Shown piece after piece: positions 1-8,173 of a stretch of 42,167 nt of DNA (position 1 is its first letter; every line of letters starts with the position of its first letter). This DNA comes from Acinetobacter gandensis (GTDB lineage: Bacteria; Pseudomonadota; Gammaproteobacteria; Pseudomonadales; Moraxellaceae). A model generated the notes under the pieces. It made no database searches, was not told the origin of the DNA, and was given only the letters and a program-made list of their open reading frames with translations. Where the stretch lies: contig NZ_LZDS01000009.1 in NCBI RefSeq assembly GCF_001678755.1, forward strand, positions 1-42,167. The letters are read 5' to 3'. The translations under genes were made by a program, and so were the position numbers.

Positions 1-124
1 TTGATGGCGCATACCATTGCGTAGCAGGATCAAACCAAATGGCAATATTTCCGCGACTCATAAGTGCTCGGTTATATGCGGGCCAATTGGTTGTGCGGTA
101 GATTTTGTGTGCAGGCTTCTTCAT
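1..124 (-). CDS. IS5-family transposase, N-terminal 41 residues (partial)
   Basis: The minus strand from 124 encodes MKKPAHKIYRTTNWPAYNRA and continues in frame to the window edge through LMSRGNIAIWFDP. The pattern 'NWPxYNxAL.xRGxIxxWFD' is the N-terminus of IS903-group IS5 transposases, ahead of the DDE catalytic core, which lies outside the window. The short plus-strand reading frame over the same bases (17-214) is a shadow. Whether the element is intact cannot be judged from here. Confidence 0.8.
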   Translation of the reverse strand, partial: MKKPAHKIYRTTNWPAYNRALMSRGNIAIWFDPATQWYAPS

Positions 125-178
125 TTGAAAATTATATCGCTGAAAAAGCCTTTACAGATAGGTTTGTGCAACAAAGCC
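1..178 (-). mobile_element. IS5-family (IS903-group-like) insertion sequence, one end only
   Basis: The window opens inside an insertion sequence read on the minus strand. Its outer end is the motif at 161-178, whose reverse complement begins GGCTTTGTTGCACAAA, the terminal repeat type of IS903/IS17-like IS5-family elements known from Acinetobacter. The transposase start codon lies about 54 bp inside this end, as is usual. The other end is outside the window, so the target duplication cannot be confirmed; the flanking nine bases 179-187 (ttattagac) would be one copy. The motif and the protein start are seen directly; the family comes from known IS5 features, and the exact name is not determined. 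Confidence 0.8.
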
Positions 179-251
179 TTATTAGACAGTGATACACGTA
201 GTGATACAAGCTAGCGTCAGTTTTGGAGAAACGTACCAAACTACCAAAAAC

Positions 252-290
252 AAAAAAACCTTCTAAATTTTTGAATTTAGAAGGTTTTCT
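252..290 (-). terminator. Rho-independent terminator after tRNA-Val
   Basis: The arms ccttctaaatt (259-269) and aatttagaagg (274-284) pair perfectly around a four-base loop. A-rich sequence on the left gives a U-tract on the minus strand and T-rich sequence on the right gives one on the plus strand. It lies about 40 bp downstream of the minus-strand tRNA and probably ends the tRNA transcript. Confidence 0.75.
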
Positions 291-331
291 GCTTTATACA
301 ACCCCACAGAAAGCTGTATAAAAAGTAATCT

Positions 332-408
332 TGGTAGGTATATCCAGACTCGAACTGGAGACCTCTACGATGTCAACGTAGCGCTCTAACCAACTGAGCT
401 ATACACCT
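332..408 (-). tRNA. tRNA-Val (anticodon GAC)
   Basis: The reverse complement folds as a full 77-nt cloverleaf: acceptor AGGTGTA pairing with TATACCT (one G-T pair), D arm GCTC/GAGC, anticodon stem CTACG/CGTAG around the loop TTGACAT (anticodon GAC), T arm TCCAG/CTGGA with TTCGAGT, discriminator A and an encoded CCA. The GAC anticodon reads valine GUC/GUU codons. It lies 31 bp downstream of the tgpA-like gene on the same strand, with its own terminator beyond. Confidence 0.95.
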
Positions 409-439
409 GAAGTCCAAGCATCATATTCATTTTTATTTT

Positions 440-2452
440 TTATGACAAGCCCTTTTCTGAGTTTTTTAAACTTTGCGTACAAGTTTTAAGCAAAGCCTTA
501 AAACATTGAATATCTTGAGAACTTAGCGCTCTACCTACATAAATTTCCTGTTCAAATAACGTAATAGCTTGTTCGAATGAATCCTTTTCTTGTTCAGGTA
601 CATTTTCAGCCAAACGTTGTAACCAATGCCTAAAACTTTCAGAAGTTCCTTTTTGTAGGTTCAAGGGTAATTTCTTTGCAAAATTGGTAATTTCTCTTTC
701 GAGAGGGCTTAAACTTTTTCTTTTTTTCCACATAATCCATATAAAATAAAATACAACAACTCCACCAATACTCAATACAAGTATTAAACCTCCTGCATAT
801 GCAGAATTTACACCGAGCTTTTTGAACCATTGTTGTTGAGATTCAGTATTATAACCTACGACCTTGCTTTGCCATTGGTAACTCGCATAATCACTCCATA
901 CACGTACTTTTTTCAATATGGCAAATTGCTGATAGGCCCAAGTCGACTGCTTTGTTCCAAAAATTGTACGATCTTGTGCCATATAATCCTGCATTCCACC
1001 ATCGATACGCTGCGGTGCGATGATGGCCGTCGGATCAATACGACGCCAATTTTGATTGACATAAACCTCTGTCCACGCATGAGCATCGAGCTGACGAACT
1101 TCCCAACTTTTACCATCTGGTGCTAATTGACCACCCTGATAACCCACAACGATTCGTGCTGGCACTCCAGCATAACGCATCAACATTGCAAAACTTGAAG
1201 CAAAGTGTTCGCAAAAGCCTTGTCGTGAACCAAATAAAAAATCATCGATACGATTTTGTCCAAGCACACCGGGGCTTAAAGTATAAACAAAGTTATTGTT
1301 TTGATACCAATGAAATACTTGATCTATATAACGCTCTGGATCCGCCCCACTTTTACCCCATAATTCTTGAGCCAATCGTTGAGACTTGTAATCTAACTGA
1401 TGTACATAACGCGTATTTAGTTTAGCTAACCACTGTGACTGAACCACTTGCGGAAGCGATGCTATGCCTAACCATTTTAATTGAATTGGTTCGGTCCGAG
1501 CCGTTAAACGATAAGGCGTAATTCGACCATCTTGACCAAATAGAAATCGTGGCTCTGTAGGCACAGATTGCTCAAGGGCCATCACCCACATTACACTAGG
1601 GTCAGCAGCAAGATATTGGTACTTTAAAGTCTTGCTCGGTAGTATTTGTGATACATCAAATTGAGTTGCTTGTTGATTTACAAAATGACTGGTCCATTTA
1701 GTGCCATCATATTCATCTAATGCCATCCCCCGCCAATACAGCTCTGTACGTGGTGGCAAGGCTTGAATATCACCGATTATACGAAAAGCTAAACTACTCG
1801 ACTGTGATAACTCAGCAATATCGCCTGGAGACATGCTGTCACTAATACCTGTTGTGGCTTTATTTTCAGGAATTGGAATGTGCCATAGTGGCGGCAGGCG
1901 TGGAAAAAAGAGAAATAGTAAGATAAAGAATGGAACAGCTAAGGAGATAAACTTTCCAACATGACCAATATCTTGTTTAATCGCTTGTATTTCACCGATT
2001 AAGTTTTGACTAAAACCAATGGTCTGTAAACGGTATAATCCAATAAAACAGCTCATTAACGCCGTTAAAACAAGCGCAGCCATGCCAAAAGATTGACTGA
2101 ATAAAAAGCTACTCGCAATCACAAATAAGGCAAAGTTAAATATGATGATTACATCGCGTTTATTTTTCGTTTCTAGTGATTTGGCAAATAAAAATGTCGT
2201 AAGTACTGCTACACCTGCATCAACACCAATAAAAGTTTTATGGCTCAGGTAAATACTGATTAATGCACTCAAAGTCAGTAAATAAGTCCAAACTTTAGAC
2301 AAGGGCTTTTTATTGACTCGCATATTGAGTAGCAAGCAAATCCAAATGATAAAAAAAACCAAAGTTGTCGCCATTGGAATATAAAGAACTTGAGTGGCAA
2401 GCACCAAAGCCAAAGTCAGTAAAATCGCACGTTGAATAGAAGGCTGAATCAT
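440..2452 (-). CDS. TgpA-like membrane-anchored transglutaminase-domain protein
   Basis: A 670-residue protein. About seven hydrophobic segments fill the first ~190 residues, then comes a periplasmic domain with a transglutaminase-like core (about 340-480), one more membrane helix near 555-575 and a cytoplasmic tail. The Cys-His-Asp triad is visible: C414 in QGFCEHFA, H458 in DAHAWTEV and D473 in RRIDPTA. This matches the DUF3488/TgpA family; the Pseudomonas member TgpA is essential and linked to envelope homeostasis, but the substrate is not known. It is the last gene of a moxR-DUF58-tgpA operon, starting 3 bp after the DUF58 stop. The domain and membrane layout are clear; the biological role is inferred. 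Confidence 0.9.
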   Translation of the reverse strand: MIQPSIQRAILLTLALVLATQVLYIPMATTLVFFIIWICLLLNMRVNKKPLSKVWTYLLTLSALISIYLSHKTFIGVDAGVAVLTTFLFAKSLETKNKRDVIIIFNFALFVIASSFLFSQSFGMAALVLTALMSCFIGLYRLQTIGFSQNLIGEIQAIKQDIGHVGKFISLAVPFFILLFLFFPRLPPLWHIPIPENKATTGISDSMSPGDIAELSQSSSLAFRIIGDIQALPPRTELYWRGMALDEYDGTKWTSHFVNQQATQFDVSQILPSKTLKYQYLAADPSVMWVMALEQSVPTEPRFLFGQDGRITPYRLTARTEPIQLKWLGIASLPQVVQSQWLAKLNTRYVHQLDYKSQRLAQELWGKSGADPERYIDQVFHWYQNNNFVYTLSPGVLGQNRIDDFLFGSRQGFCEHFASSFAMLMRYAGVPARIVVGYQGGQLAPDGKSWEVRQLDAHAWTEVYVNQNWRRIDPTAIIAPQRIDGGMQDYMAQDRTIFGTKQSTWAYQQFAILKKVRVWSDYASYQWQSKVVGYNTESQQQWFKKLGVNSAYAGGLILVLSIGGVVVFYFIWIMWKKRKSLSPLEREITNFAKKLPLNLQKGTSESFRHWLQRLAENVPEQEKDSFEQAITLFEQEIYVGRALSSQDIQCFKALLKTCTQSLKNSEKGLS

Positions 2453-2455
2453 ATG

Positions 2456-3361
2456 TTAAGCCTGCGCCAATAAAAGTTTAGCTGTAGCCAATTGCTGTTG
2501 CCCTTGGCCAAATGGCAATTCAGCCTGTGGTAAATACATCGCATAAGTACAATTTAATTGTTCCGCTTGTTCAACTAAACCCATCATCAAACTGAGCTTT
2601 TCTTCATGTGAGTTCGCTGGCATTTGCTGATAATCTATTTCAAGTTTATGTTGATCAGCATATTGCTCAAATACTTTGACATATAAACCTTGCCCACGTG
2701 CTGCTTGCTTCCATGAAACAGCGTGCAATGAATCTCCTGTTTGAAAACTTCTCAGCTCACGAAACTCATCCATATCTGGTTCAAAATTTTGTTGATGTTG
2801 TTTATTTTCAGCAATTGTTACACTTGATTGAGGCGCTACCCAGGCCTCCTGTTGGACATATAAATATGTCCATGCTCTTACCAAGCCAAATGGATAAGTA
2901 CTAAAAATCTGAATTTCAGGAATTGTAAATTTACCGCGGTGTGTCGTCTCAAAATTAATCTGAACATGATGCTGTTTGTCTTGAATGAGGATTTTTTGCA
3001 GATGTGTCGCTGTTTTAAACCAAAGATAACGAGCTTGTAATTGGTTTTGATTCAAGTACAAATTCACAATTTGAGGCTCACCAATTTGTGGCGTTTCCCC
3101 GACCACCACGTCAAGCGTTAAACCATGTAGTTGCTTAAACGTAAGATAAAAACTGATACACAACACTGCACTGATTAAAAAGCAAAAACCTAATATTAAG
3201 TTATTGGCATAATTCACACCTGCAATGAACGTGATGAAAATTAACGCCAGATACAAATAACCTTGCTGGTAGATGAAAATCAGTACATCTTTTTGAGTTA
3301 ACTGCTTTTTCTGATCAATTTTAAAGCGTCTTGCAATCCACTGCTGCCATTTCGAAGCCAA
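2456..3361 (-). CDS. DUF58 domain protein (MoxR partner)
   Basis: A 301-residue protein with two hydrophobic helices near residues 30-75, then a domain ending in the DUF58 signature around FRELRSFQTGDSLHAVSWKQ (about 205-225). DUF58 proteins accompany MoxR ATPases and transglutaminase or vWA proteins and are thought to help metal or complex maturation; no enzyme activity is established. The start codon is TTG at 3361, chosen because AAGGAG lies 8 bases upstream and no usable ATG follows for about 190 codons. The gap to moxR is 11 bp and to the tgpA-like gene 3 bp, so the three are co-transcribed. Confidence 0.88.
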   Translation of the reverse strand: MASKWQQWIARRFKIDQKKQLTQKDVLIFIYQQGYLYLALIFITFIAGVNYANNLILGFCFLISAVLCISFYLTFKQLHGLTLDVVVGETPQIGEPQIVNLYLNQNQLQARYLWFKTATHLQKILIQDKQHHVQINFETTHRGKFTIPEIQIFSTYPFGLVRAWTYLYVQQEAWVAPQSSVTIAENKQHQQNFEPDMDEFRELRSFQTGDSLHAVSWKQAARGQGLYVKVFEQYADQHKLEIDYQQMPANSHEEKLSLMMGLVEQAEQLNCTYAMYLPQAELPFGQGQQQLATAKLLLAQA

Positions 3362-3372
3362 AAGTCAGCTCC

Positions 3373-4332
3373 TTATTGAATTGCAATCTGTTGTAATAGT
3401 TGCTTTGATTCGGCATTGGACAAGCCGATACGATGTGCTACCACTGCAGCGAATACTGCTTGTATATCATCAGGATTGACATAATTTCTCTGTTCAATCA
3501 GCGCGTATGCTTGAGCTGCTTTTTTTAGTGCCAATACACCACGTGTGGACAAACCATGACGACCTTTTCGTGTTTCTGCGGCCAAATCCAAAATGTAATT
3601 AAGTATTTTTTCACTCAAGTGAATCTGCCCGACCAAGCTTTGCAGCTCTAATACTTCGGCTTCAGTAAAAACATGTTTTAAAGTCGCAATTAATTCATGG
3701 CGTGAGTCTTGTTGTAATAACAGTCTTTCCGCTTGTCGCGACGGATAACCTAAAGATAACCGCATTAAAAAACGGTCTAGTTGGGACTCAGGTAAAGCAT
3801 AAGTACCGCTTTGAAATAAGGGGTTTTGTGTTGCAACCACCCAAAATGGTTGAGGCAGAGCATAACGTACACCATCGACCGTCACATAACCCTCTTCCAT
3901 GGCTTCTAATAAAGCACTTTGAGTCTTTGGGCTACAACGGTTAATTTCATCTGCCAGTAAAATTTGGGTAAAAATTGGCCCCGACTTAAACTCAAAATGG
4001 TGCTCTTTTTGATTAAACATATTCACACCAATCACATCGCTGGCCAGCATGTCATTGGTAAATTGAATGCGTTGAAATTTCAGGCCTGCTAAGTGCGATA
4101 AAGCACTGGATAATGTTGTTTTTCCTAAACCAGGTAAGTCTTCAAATAGCACATGCCCGCCTGCCAATAGACAGGCTAAAGCCAATTTGGTTTGCTGATT
4201 TTTATCGAGAATAATTTGATTGATTTGATCAAGAAAAGTGTTAATTTTAGGATAATAGGACGCGAGTTTTTGCTCATCTACCAGACGATTTATTTGCTGT
4301 TGTTCTTGACGCTTCTCTGTTCCCCAAAACAC
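3373..4332 (-). CDS. MoxR-family AAA+ ATPase
   Basis: A 319-residue AAA+ protein of normal MoxR length. Walker A is LPGLGKTT (K71), Walker B is LLADEINR, and the sensor region ATQNP and 'LPESQLDRF' follow; the C-terminal lid (AAA_lid_2) closes the protein. MoxR ATPases act as chaperones that mature partner complexes. Here it heads an operon with the DUF58 and transglutaminase genes. The start is probably GTG at 4332, with GGGGA eight bases upstream; no ATG lies near the N-terminus. Confidence 0.92.
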   Translation of the reverse strand: MFWGTEKRQEQQQINRLVDEQKLASYYPKINTFLDQINQIILDKNQQTKLALACLLAGGHVLFEDLPGLGKTTLSSALSHLAGLKFQRIQFTNDMLASDVIGVNMFNQKEHHFEFKSGPIFTQILLADEINRCSPKTQSALLEAMEEGYVTVDGVRYALPQPFWVVATQNPLFQSGTYALPESQLDRFLMRLSLGYPSRQAERLLLQQDSRHELIATLKHVFTEAEVLELQSLVGQIHLSEKILNYILDLAAETRKGRHGLSTRGVLALKKAAQAYALIEQRNYVNPDDIQAVFAAVVAHRIGLSNAESKQLLQQIAIQ

Positions 4333-4398
4333 CTTTTATTCCCCAATAAAAAAGTTGATTGATCACTAACATACAGGTTTTTAAATGGAAATACATTC

Positions 4399-4407
4399 TT
4401 TATAGCA
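4399..4407 (-). promoter_or_regulatory. Candidate extended -10 promoter for the moxR operon
   Basis: The minus strand reads TGCTATAAA here, an extended -10 (TGnTATAAT-like), about 67 bp upstream of the moxR start. No convincing -35 is seen at 17 bp, which extended -10 promoters can lack. Sequence-only call. Confidence 0.35.
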
Positions 4408-4452
4408 AAACAATCTATGTAAAATCATACCTAATTTAGATTCCAATTAAAT

Positions 4453-4527
4453 TTAAAAAGTATGCATCTTTCTTAACTTCGCGCCTTCGATTGCTACCTT
4501 GGCATAATAGCGCTCTGAATTTTTCAT
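4453..4527 (-). CDS. Possible 24-residue small protein upstream of moxR
   Basis: A short minus-strand frame beginning MKNSERYYAKVAIEG and ending MHTF, with AAAGGAT just upstream of its ATG. It lies between the ybdD terminator and the moxR promoter candidate. I recognise no family; its only support is the Shine-Dalgarno-like sequence. It may be chance; conservation across Acinetobacter genomes would decide. Confidence 0.2.
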   Translation of the reverse strand: MKNSERYYAKVAIEGAKLRKMHTF

Positions 4528-4558
4528 ATCCTTTCGTTTAATCTCAAATTGATTGTGT

Positions 4559-4588
4559 AAAAAAAGCGCCTCGAAAGGCGCTTTTTTT
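4559..4588 (-). terminator. Terminator after cstA-ybdD
   Basis: Arms agcgcc (4565-4570) and ggcgct (4577-4582) around a six-base loop, with A runs on the left that form a U-tract on the minus strand. It lies 10 bp past the ybdD stop codon. Confidence 0.85.
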
Positions 4589-4598
4589 CATTATGTGT

Positions 4599-4901
4599 TT
4601 AACACGGACATTTTTTCATACCGCCACCTGCTGATGGATAACGTGCATCCACACAGTAGCGGTAAAAGGTTTTTGCATCCATCGCTTCCAAATCAGGATG
4701 ATGTTTTGCCATATGTTCCAAATAGTTTTGATAATCAGGAACACCTACCATCAAGCGAAAACTTTGCTGCAAACGCTGCCACAAGGTCGCAATACGTGAC
4801 CAATTTTTCGGGTTCAGAATTAAATCCTTCTGCGACATAATGGTCATTTTAATGATCTTATAAATCACTGTTTTTCCACTTTTTGCAAACTTCAGGTTCA
4901 T
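4599..4901 (-). CDS. ybdD: YbdD/YjiX family small protein (CstA partner)
   Basis: A 100-residue protein whose last ~67 residues match the compact YbdD/YjiX (DUF466) family, including 'GVPDYxxYLEHM' and the Cys-rich end GGGMKKCPC. In E. coli YbdD is needed with CstA or BtsT for pyruvate uptake. It follows cstA directly, starting 13 bp after that stop. The start at 4901 has a strong AGGGGA; starts at 4847 or 4838 would give a length closer to E. coli YbdD but have poorer ribosome sites. The N-terminal ~30 residues are therefore uncertain. Confidence 0.88.
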   Translation of the reverse strand: MNLKFAKSGKTVIYKIIKMTIMSQKDLILNPKNWSRIATLWQRLQQSFRLMVGVPDYQNYLEHMAKHHPDLEAMDAKTFYRYCVDARYPSAGGGMKKCPC

Positions 4902-4914
4902 TCACTTTCCCCTA

Positions 4915-7017
4915 TTAATGTGCTGACTTTGATGGCTCAATTTCAGCTGGATCACGATAAATTGCTTCTGCTTCATTAACCGATGGGTTTGGATTTGCTA
5001 ATGCACGACGTACCACACCAATTGCAGCAAACAACATGACAAAAGCCACGATCATAAAGAATGCACATAGACCCGCATTAATTTGATTCGACAATGCCAC
5101 AGTTTGCATCTCAGCAACTGTTTTTGCAGGCGCTAAAATTTCGTTCTTCGCAATTGCAGCATTAAAACGATCTGCTTGAGCCAAGAAACCAATTTTAGGA
5201 TTTCCGTGGAAAATCTTCTGCCATCCAGCAGTCATCGCAGTGATAAACAAGAATACAGTTGGAATAATCGTCACCCAAACATATTGTTGTTTCTTCATTT
5301 TAAACAGGATCACTGTACCCAAAATCAGTGCCATCGCAGCAAGAATTTGGTTACCGATACCGAATAGCGGCCATAAGCTGTTAATACCACCAAGTGGATC
5401 GACTACGCCTTGATATACAAAGAAACCCCAACCTGCAACAGCTACAGCTGTACCCAACATATTACCAAAGAAATTATGTGAGTTTTTTACCGCAGGAATC
5501 ACGATACCCACAGTATCTTGCACCATGAAACGACATGCACGTGTACCCGCATCAACAGCGGTTAAAATGAAAAGTGCTTCGAATAAAATCGCAAAGTGAT
5601 ACCAGAACGCCATCATTGAACGGTTATTGAAGATTTCCGTAATGATGTGAGCCATACCAATGGCAAATGTTGGTGCACCACCAGTACGTGACAGAATTGA
5701 GTTTTCACCCACTTCTTGCGCAAGTAATGTTAATGCTTCAGGCGTGACCACAAAGCCTAAAGTACGTACCGCTTCTGCAGCAGACTCAACCGTTGTACCA
5801 ATTACAGCCGCTGGCGCATTAATTGCAAAATATACACCCGGTTCAAGAATTGTTGCGCAGACCAATGCCATAATCGCAACAAATGATTCCATTAACATGC
5901 CGCCGTAACCGATCATGCGAATATCTTTCTCATTATTCACAAGTTTCGGTGTCGTTCCTGAAGAAACGAGCGCATGGAAACCTGAAATCGCACCACAAGC
6001 AATGGTAATAAACAAGAACGGGAACATTGAGCCGGCAAATACAGGGCCTGTACCATCAATGAAATGTGTTACCGCTGGCATTTTCATTTCAGGTAATGCA
6101 AACATGATACCAATTGCTAAACCTGCAATAACACCAATTTTCAAGAAGGTAGATAGGTAATCACGTGGAGCAAGCAGCAACCAAACGGGTAATACAGATG
6201 CCACGAAACCATAACCAATCAGCCACCAAGTCAGTTCAGTACCTGAAAGAGTAAAGAATGGCCCCCAGTATGGATGTTGTGCAATATCACCACCGTAGAT
6301 AATACCCGCCATCATTAATACAAAGCCAATTATAGAGACTTCAGCAATTTTACCTGGACGGATATAACGCATGTATATCCCCATGAAAATTGCAATTGGT
6401 ACAGTAGCAGCGATACTAAATACGCCCCATGGACTGTTGGTTAATGCTTTTACAACAACCAATGCCAGTACCGCGAGAATAATGATCATTACACCCAAGG
6501 CACCAAGCATAACGATGATACCGGCAAAAGAACCCAGTTCTTGTTTTGCCATTTCACCCAGTGAACGACCATCACGGCGTGTTGAAATAAATAAGACAAG
6601 GAAGTCTTGTACCGCACCGGCAAGTACCACACCCACTAAAAGCCAAATTGTCCCTGGTAAGTAACCCATTTGAGCGGCAAGAATAGGTCCCACTAAAGGA
6701 CCCGCACCCGCAATCGCAGCAAAGTGGTGACCAAATAAAACACTTTTATTTGTTGGCACATAATCTAGACCGTCAGCCAAACGATGTGCAGGTGTTAAAC
6801 GTCGTTCATTTAGCTCAAATACTTTATTTGCAATGAATAAGCTATAAAAACGATATGCAATGCTATATACACAGATTGCTGCAAGAATAAGCCAGACTGC
6901 ATTGACATGCTCGCCACGACTTAGTGCCAAGATACCGAACGATACGGCACCTAGAATGGCCACAAACAGCCAGATAATTTTTGAAGCCATTCCTGACTTC
7001 GGTTGAATGGTTTCCAT
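4915..7017 (-). CDS. cstA: Carbon starvation protein A, pyruvate/peptide transporter
   Basis: A 700-residue polytopic inner-membrane protein, the usual CstA length (E. coli 701). It has many hydrophobic helices and family-typical stretches such as FGHHFAAIAGAGPLVGPILA and SSGTTPKL. CstA imports pyruvate and was first described as a peptide-uptake protein induced on carbon starvation. It starts at an ATG preceded by GAGGG. The ybdD gene follows in the same transcript. The upstream region holds the efp terminator and some 130 bp in which I see no clear operator. Confidence 0.95.
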   Translation of the reverse strand: METIQPKSGMASKIIWLFVAILGAVSFGILALSRGEHVNAVWLILAAICVYSIAYRFYSLFIANKVFELNERRLTPAHRLADGLDYVPTNKSVLFGHHFAAIAGAGPLVGPILAAQMGYLPGTIWLLVGVVLAGAVQDFLVLFISTRRDGRSLGEMAKQELGSFAGIIVMLGALGVMIIILAVLALVVVKALTNSPWGVFSIAATVPIAIFMGIYMRYIRPGKIAEVSIIGFVLMMAGIIYGGDIAQHPYWGPFFTLSGTELTWWLIGYGFVASVLPVWLLLAPRDYLSTFLKIGVIAGLAIGIMFALPEMKMPAVTHFIDGTGPVFAGSMFPFLFITIACGAISGFHALVSSGTTPKLVNNEKDIRMIGYGGMLMESFVAIMALVCATILEPGVYFAINAPAAVIGTTVESAAEAVRTLGFVVTPEALTLLAQEVGENSILSRTGGAPTFAIGMAHIITEIFNNRSMMAFWYHFAILFEALFILTAVDAGTRACRFMVQDTVGIVIPAVKNSHNFFGNMLGTAVAVAGWGFFVYQGVVDPLGGINSLWPLFGIGNQILAAMALILGTVILFKMKKQQYVWVTIIPTVFLFITAMTAGWQKIFHGNPKIGFLAQADRFNAAIAKNEILAPAKTVAEMQTVALSNQINAGLCAFFMIVAFVMLFAAIGVVRRALANPNPSVNEAEAIYRDPAEIEPSKSAH

Positions 7018-7157
7018 CTCAATCCCTCATAAATATTGAAATAAATCAGCTTGATTTTTCTTGTTCGAGGTACTGCTGTTTCTTCCCTTGAAACTTTACT
7101 CCTGTTATGGCCGTTTTCATCTAATACTTTGGCATACAAAACTAAACCATTAGGTAT

Positions 7158-7190
7158 AAAAAAAGGGATGATTCATCATCATCCCTTTCG
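7158..7190 (-). terminator. Terminator after efp
   Basis: The inverted repeat aaagggatgat / atcatcccttt is followed on the minus strand by seven U residues. It lies about 25 bp beyond the efp stop codon. Confidence 0.85.
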
Positions 7191-7213
7191 ATAATAGTCT
7201 ATTTTTTAAACCA

Positions 7214-7783
7214 TTATGCACGTTCTAAATAATCACCAGTACGAGTGTCTACACGAACGCTTTCTTCTTGCTGTACAAATAATGGAACACGTACAACTGC
7301 ACCTGTTTCAAGCTTAGCAGGTTTACCGCCACCGCCTGAAGTATCACCACGTACGCCTGGATCAGTTTCAACGATTTTTAACACAACGAAGTTAGGCGCG
7401 CTCACAGTTAAAGGAACACCGTTCCAAAGCATGATTGTGCAAAGTTCGTTTGAGTCATCTTTCAACCATTTAGCCGCGTCGCCCATAGCAACTTTATCAG
7501 CAGCGATTTGTTCGAAAGATTCTGGATCCATGAAGTTCCACATTTCACCGTCGTTATACAAGTAGTTCATTTCAACTTCTTGGATGTCAGCAGCTTCTAG
7601 TGAATCACCAGATTTAAATGTTTTTTCTAAAACTTTACCAGTTTTAAGGTTACGTAATTTTACACGGTTAAAAGCTTGGCCTTTACCTGGTTTTACGTAT
7701 TCGTTTTCCATGATTGAACATGGGTTACCGTCAAGCATGACCTTAAGGCCCGACTTGAAATCATTCGTAGAATAATAGGCCAT
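7214..7783 (-). CDS. efp: Translation elongation factor P
   Basis: A 189-residue protein, full length for EF-P. It has the KOW-like N-terminal domain with the modification loop YVKPGKGQ, whose second lysine is K34, the residue beta-lysylated in E. coli. The two OB-fold domains and the C-terminal signature around [11 protein letters not shown] follow. EF-P rescues ribosomes stalled at polyproline. The divergent neighbour epmB encodes the aminomutase that makes the beta-lysine, which supports K34 lysylation here rather than rhamnosylation (arginine at this site). The third enzyme, EpmA, is not in the window. Confidence 0.97.
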   Translation of the reverse strand: MAYYSTNDFKSGLKVMLDGNPCSIMENEYVKPGKGQAFNRVKLRNLKTGKVLEKTFKSGDSLEAADIQEVEMNYLYNDGEMWNFMDPESFEQIAADKVAMGDAAKWLKDDSNELCTIMLWNGVPLTVSAPNFVVLKIVETDPGVRGDTSGGGGKPAKLETGAVVRVPLFVQQEESVRVDTRTGDYLERA

Positions 7784-8173
7784 GACTGGCTCACTCCAAA
7801 CTTACTAACTTTAATCTATAGTGCTACGGGCTATGACAAGTCATTTAGCAAGAACTAACTTGAGCATAAAAAGCTGCCACATGCACATTAATGTGATGTT
7901 GCGTATTCTAAATGACCAATACACTATGTCGCAATGAAAAAATCCCGCTTAAAGCGCCTAAGATGATTAAGTTACACTCATACATGAAAGATCTTTGTTT
8001 ATACAACAGTCATGAACAGGTAAAATTAGAGTGGTCTCAAAGCCAAATTAATTTTTTTAAATTGTGATTCATCATATATCCAATTAACTGAGATCAGCTA
8101 GAAATTATATTCTGAGCTCTGCATTTATCCGGCTTATGGTCATCCCCTAACCTAGCATTTTCAAACATTCGGC
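7784..8173. other. Divergent intergenic region efp / epmB
   Basis: About 390 bp without a gene between the divergent efp and epmB starts. It holds a 12-bp perfect palindrome cacattaatgtg at 7884-7895 that could be an operator, and AT-rich DNA. On the minus strand GGAG lies upstream of the efp start. The epmB start has no strong Shine-Dalgarno. I see no RNA gene or convincing complete promoter. Confidence 0.5.

Noticed and set aside
17..214. 65-residue plus-strand reading frame
   Set aside because: It is the shadow of the IS5 transposase N-terminus on the minus strand and crosses the IS end.
830..1425. Plus-strand frames within the tgpA-like gene
   Set aside because: No ribosome sites or family matches; shadows of the minus-strand gene.
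5660..6664. Three plus-strand frames within cstA
   Set aside because: Composition is that of reverse-read membrane helices; no independent support.
7245..7565. 106-residue plus-strand frame within efp
   Set aside because: It is antisense to a fully conserved gene and lacks a Shine-Dalgarno.
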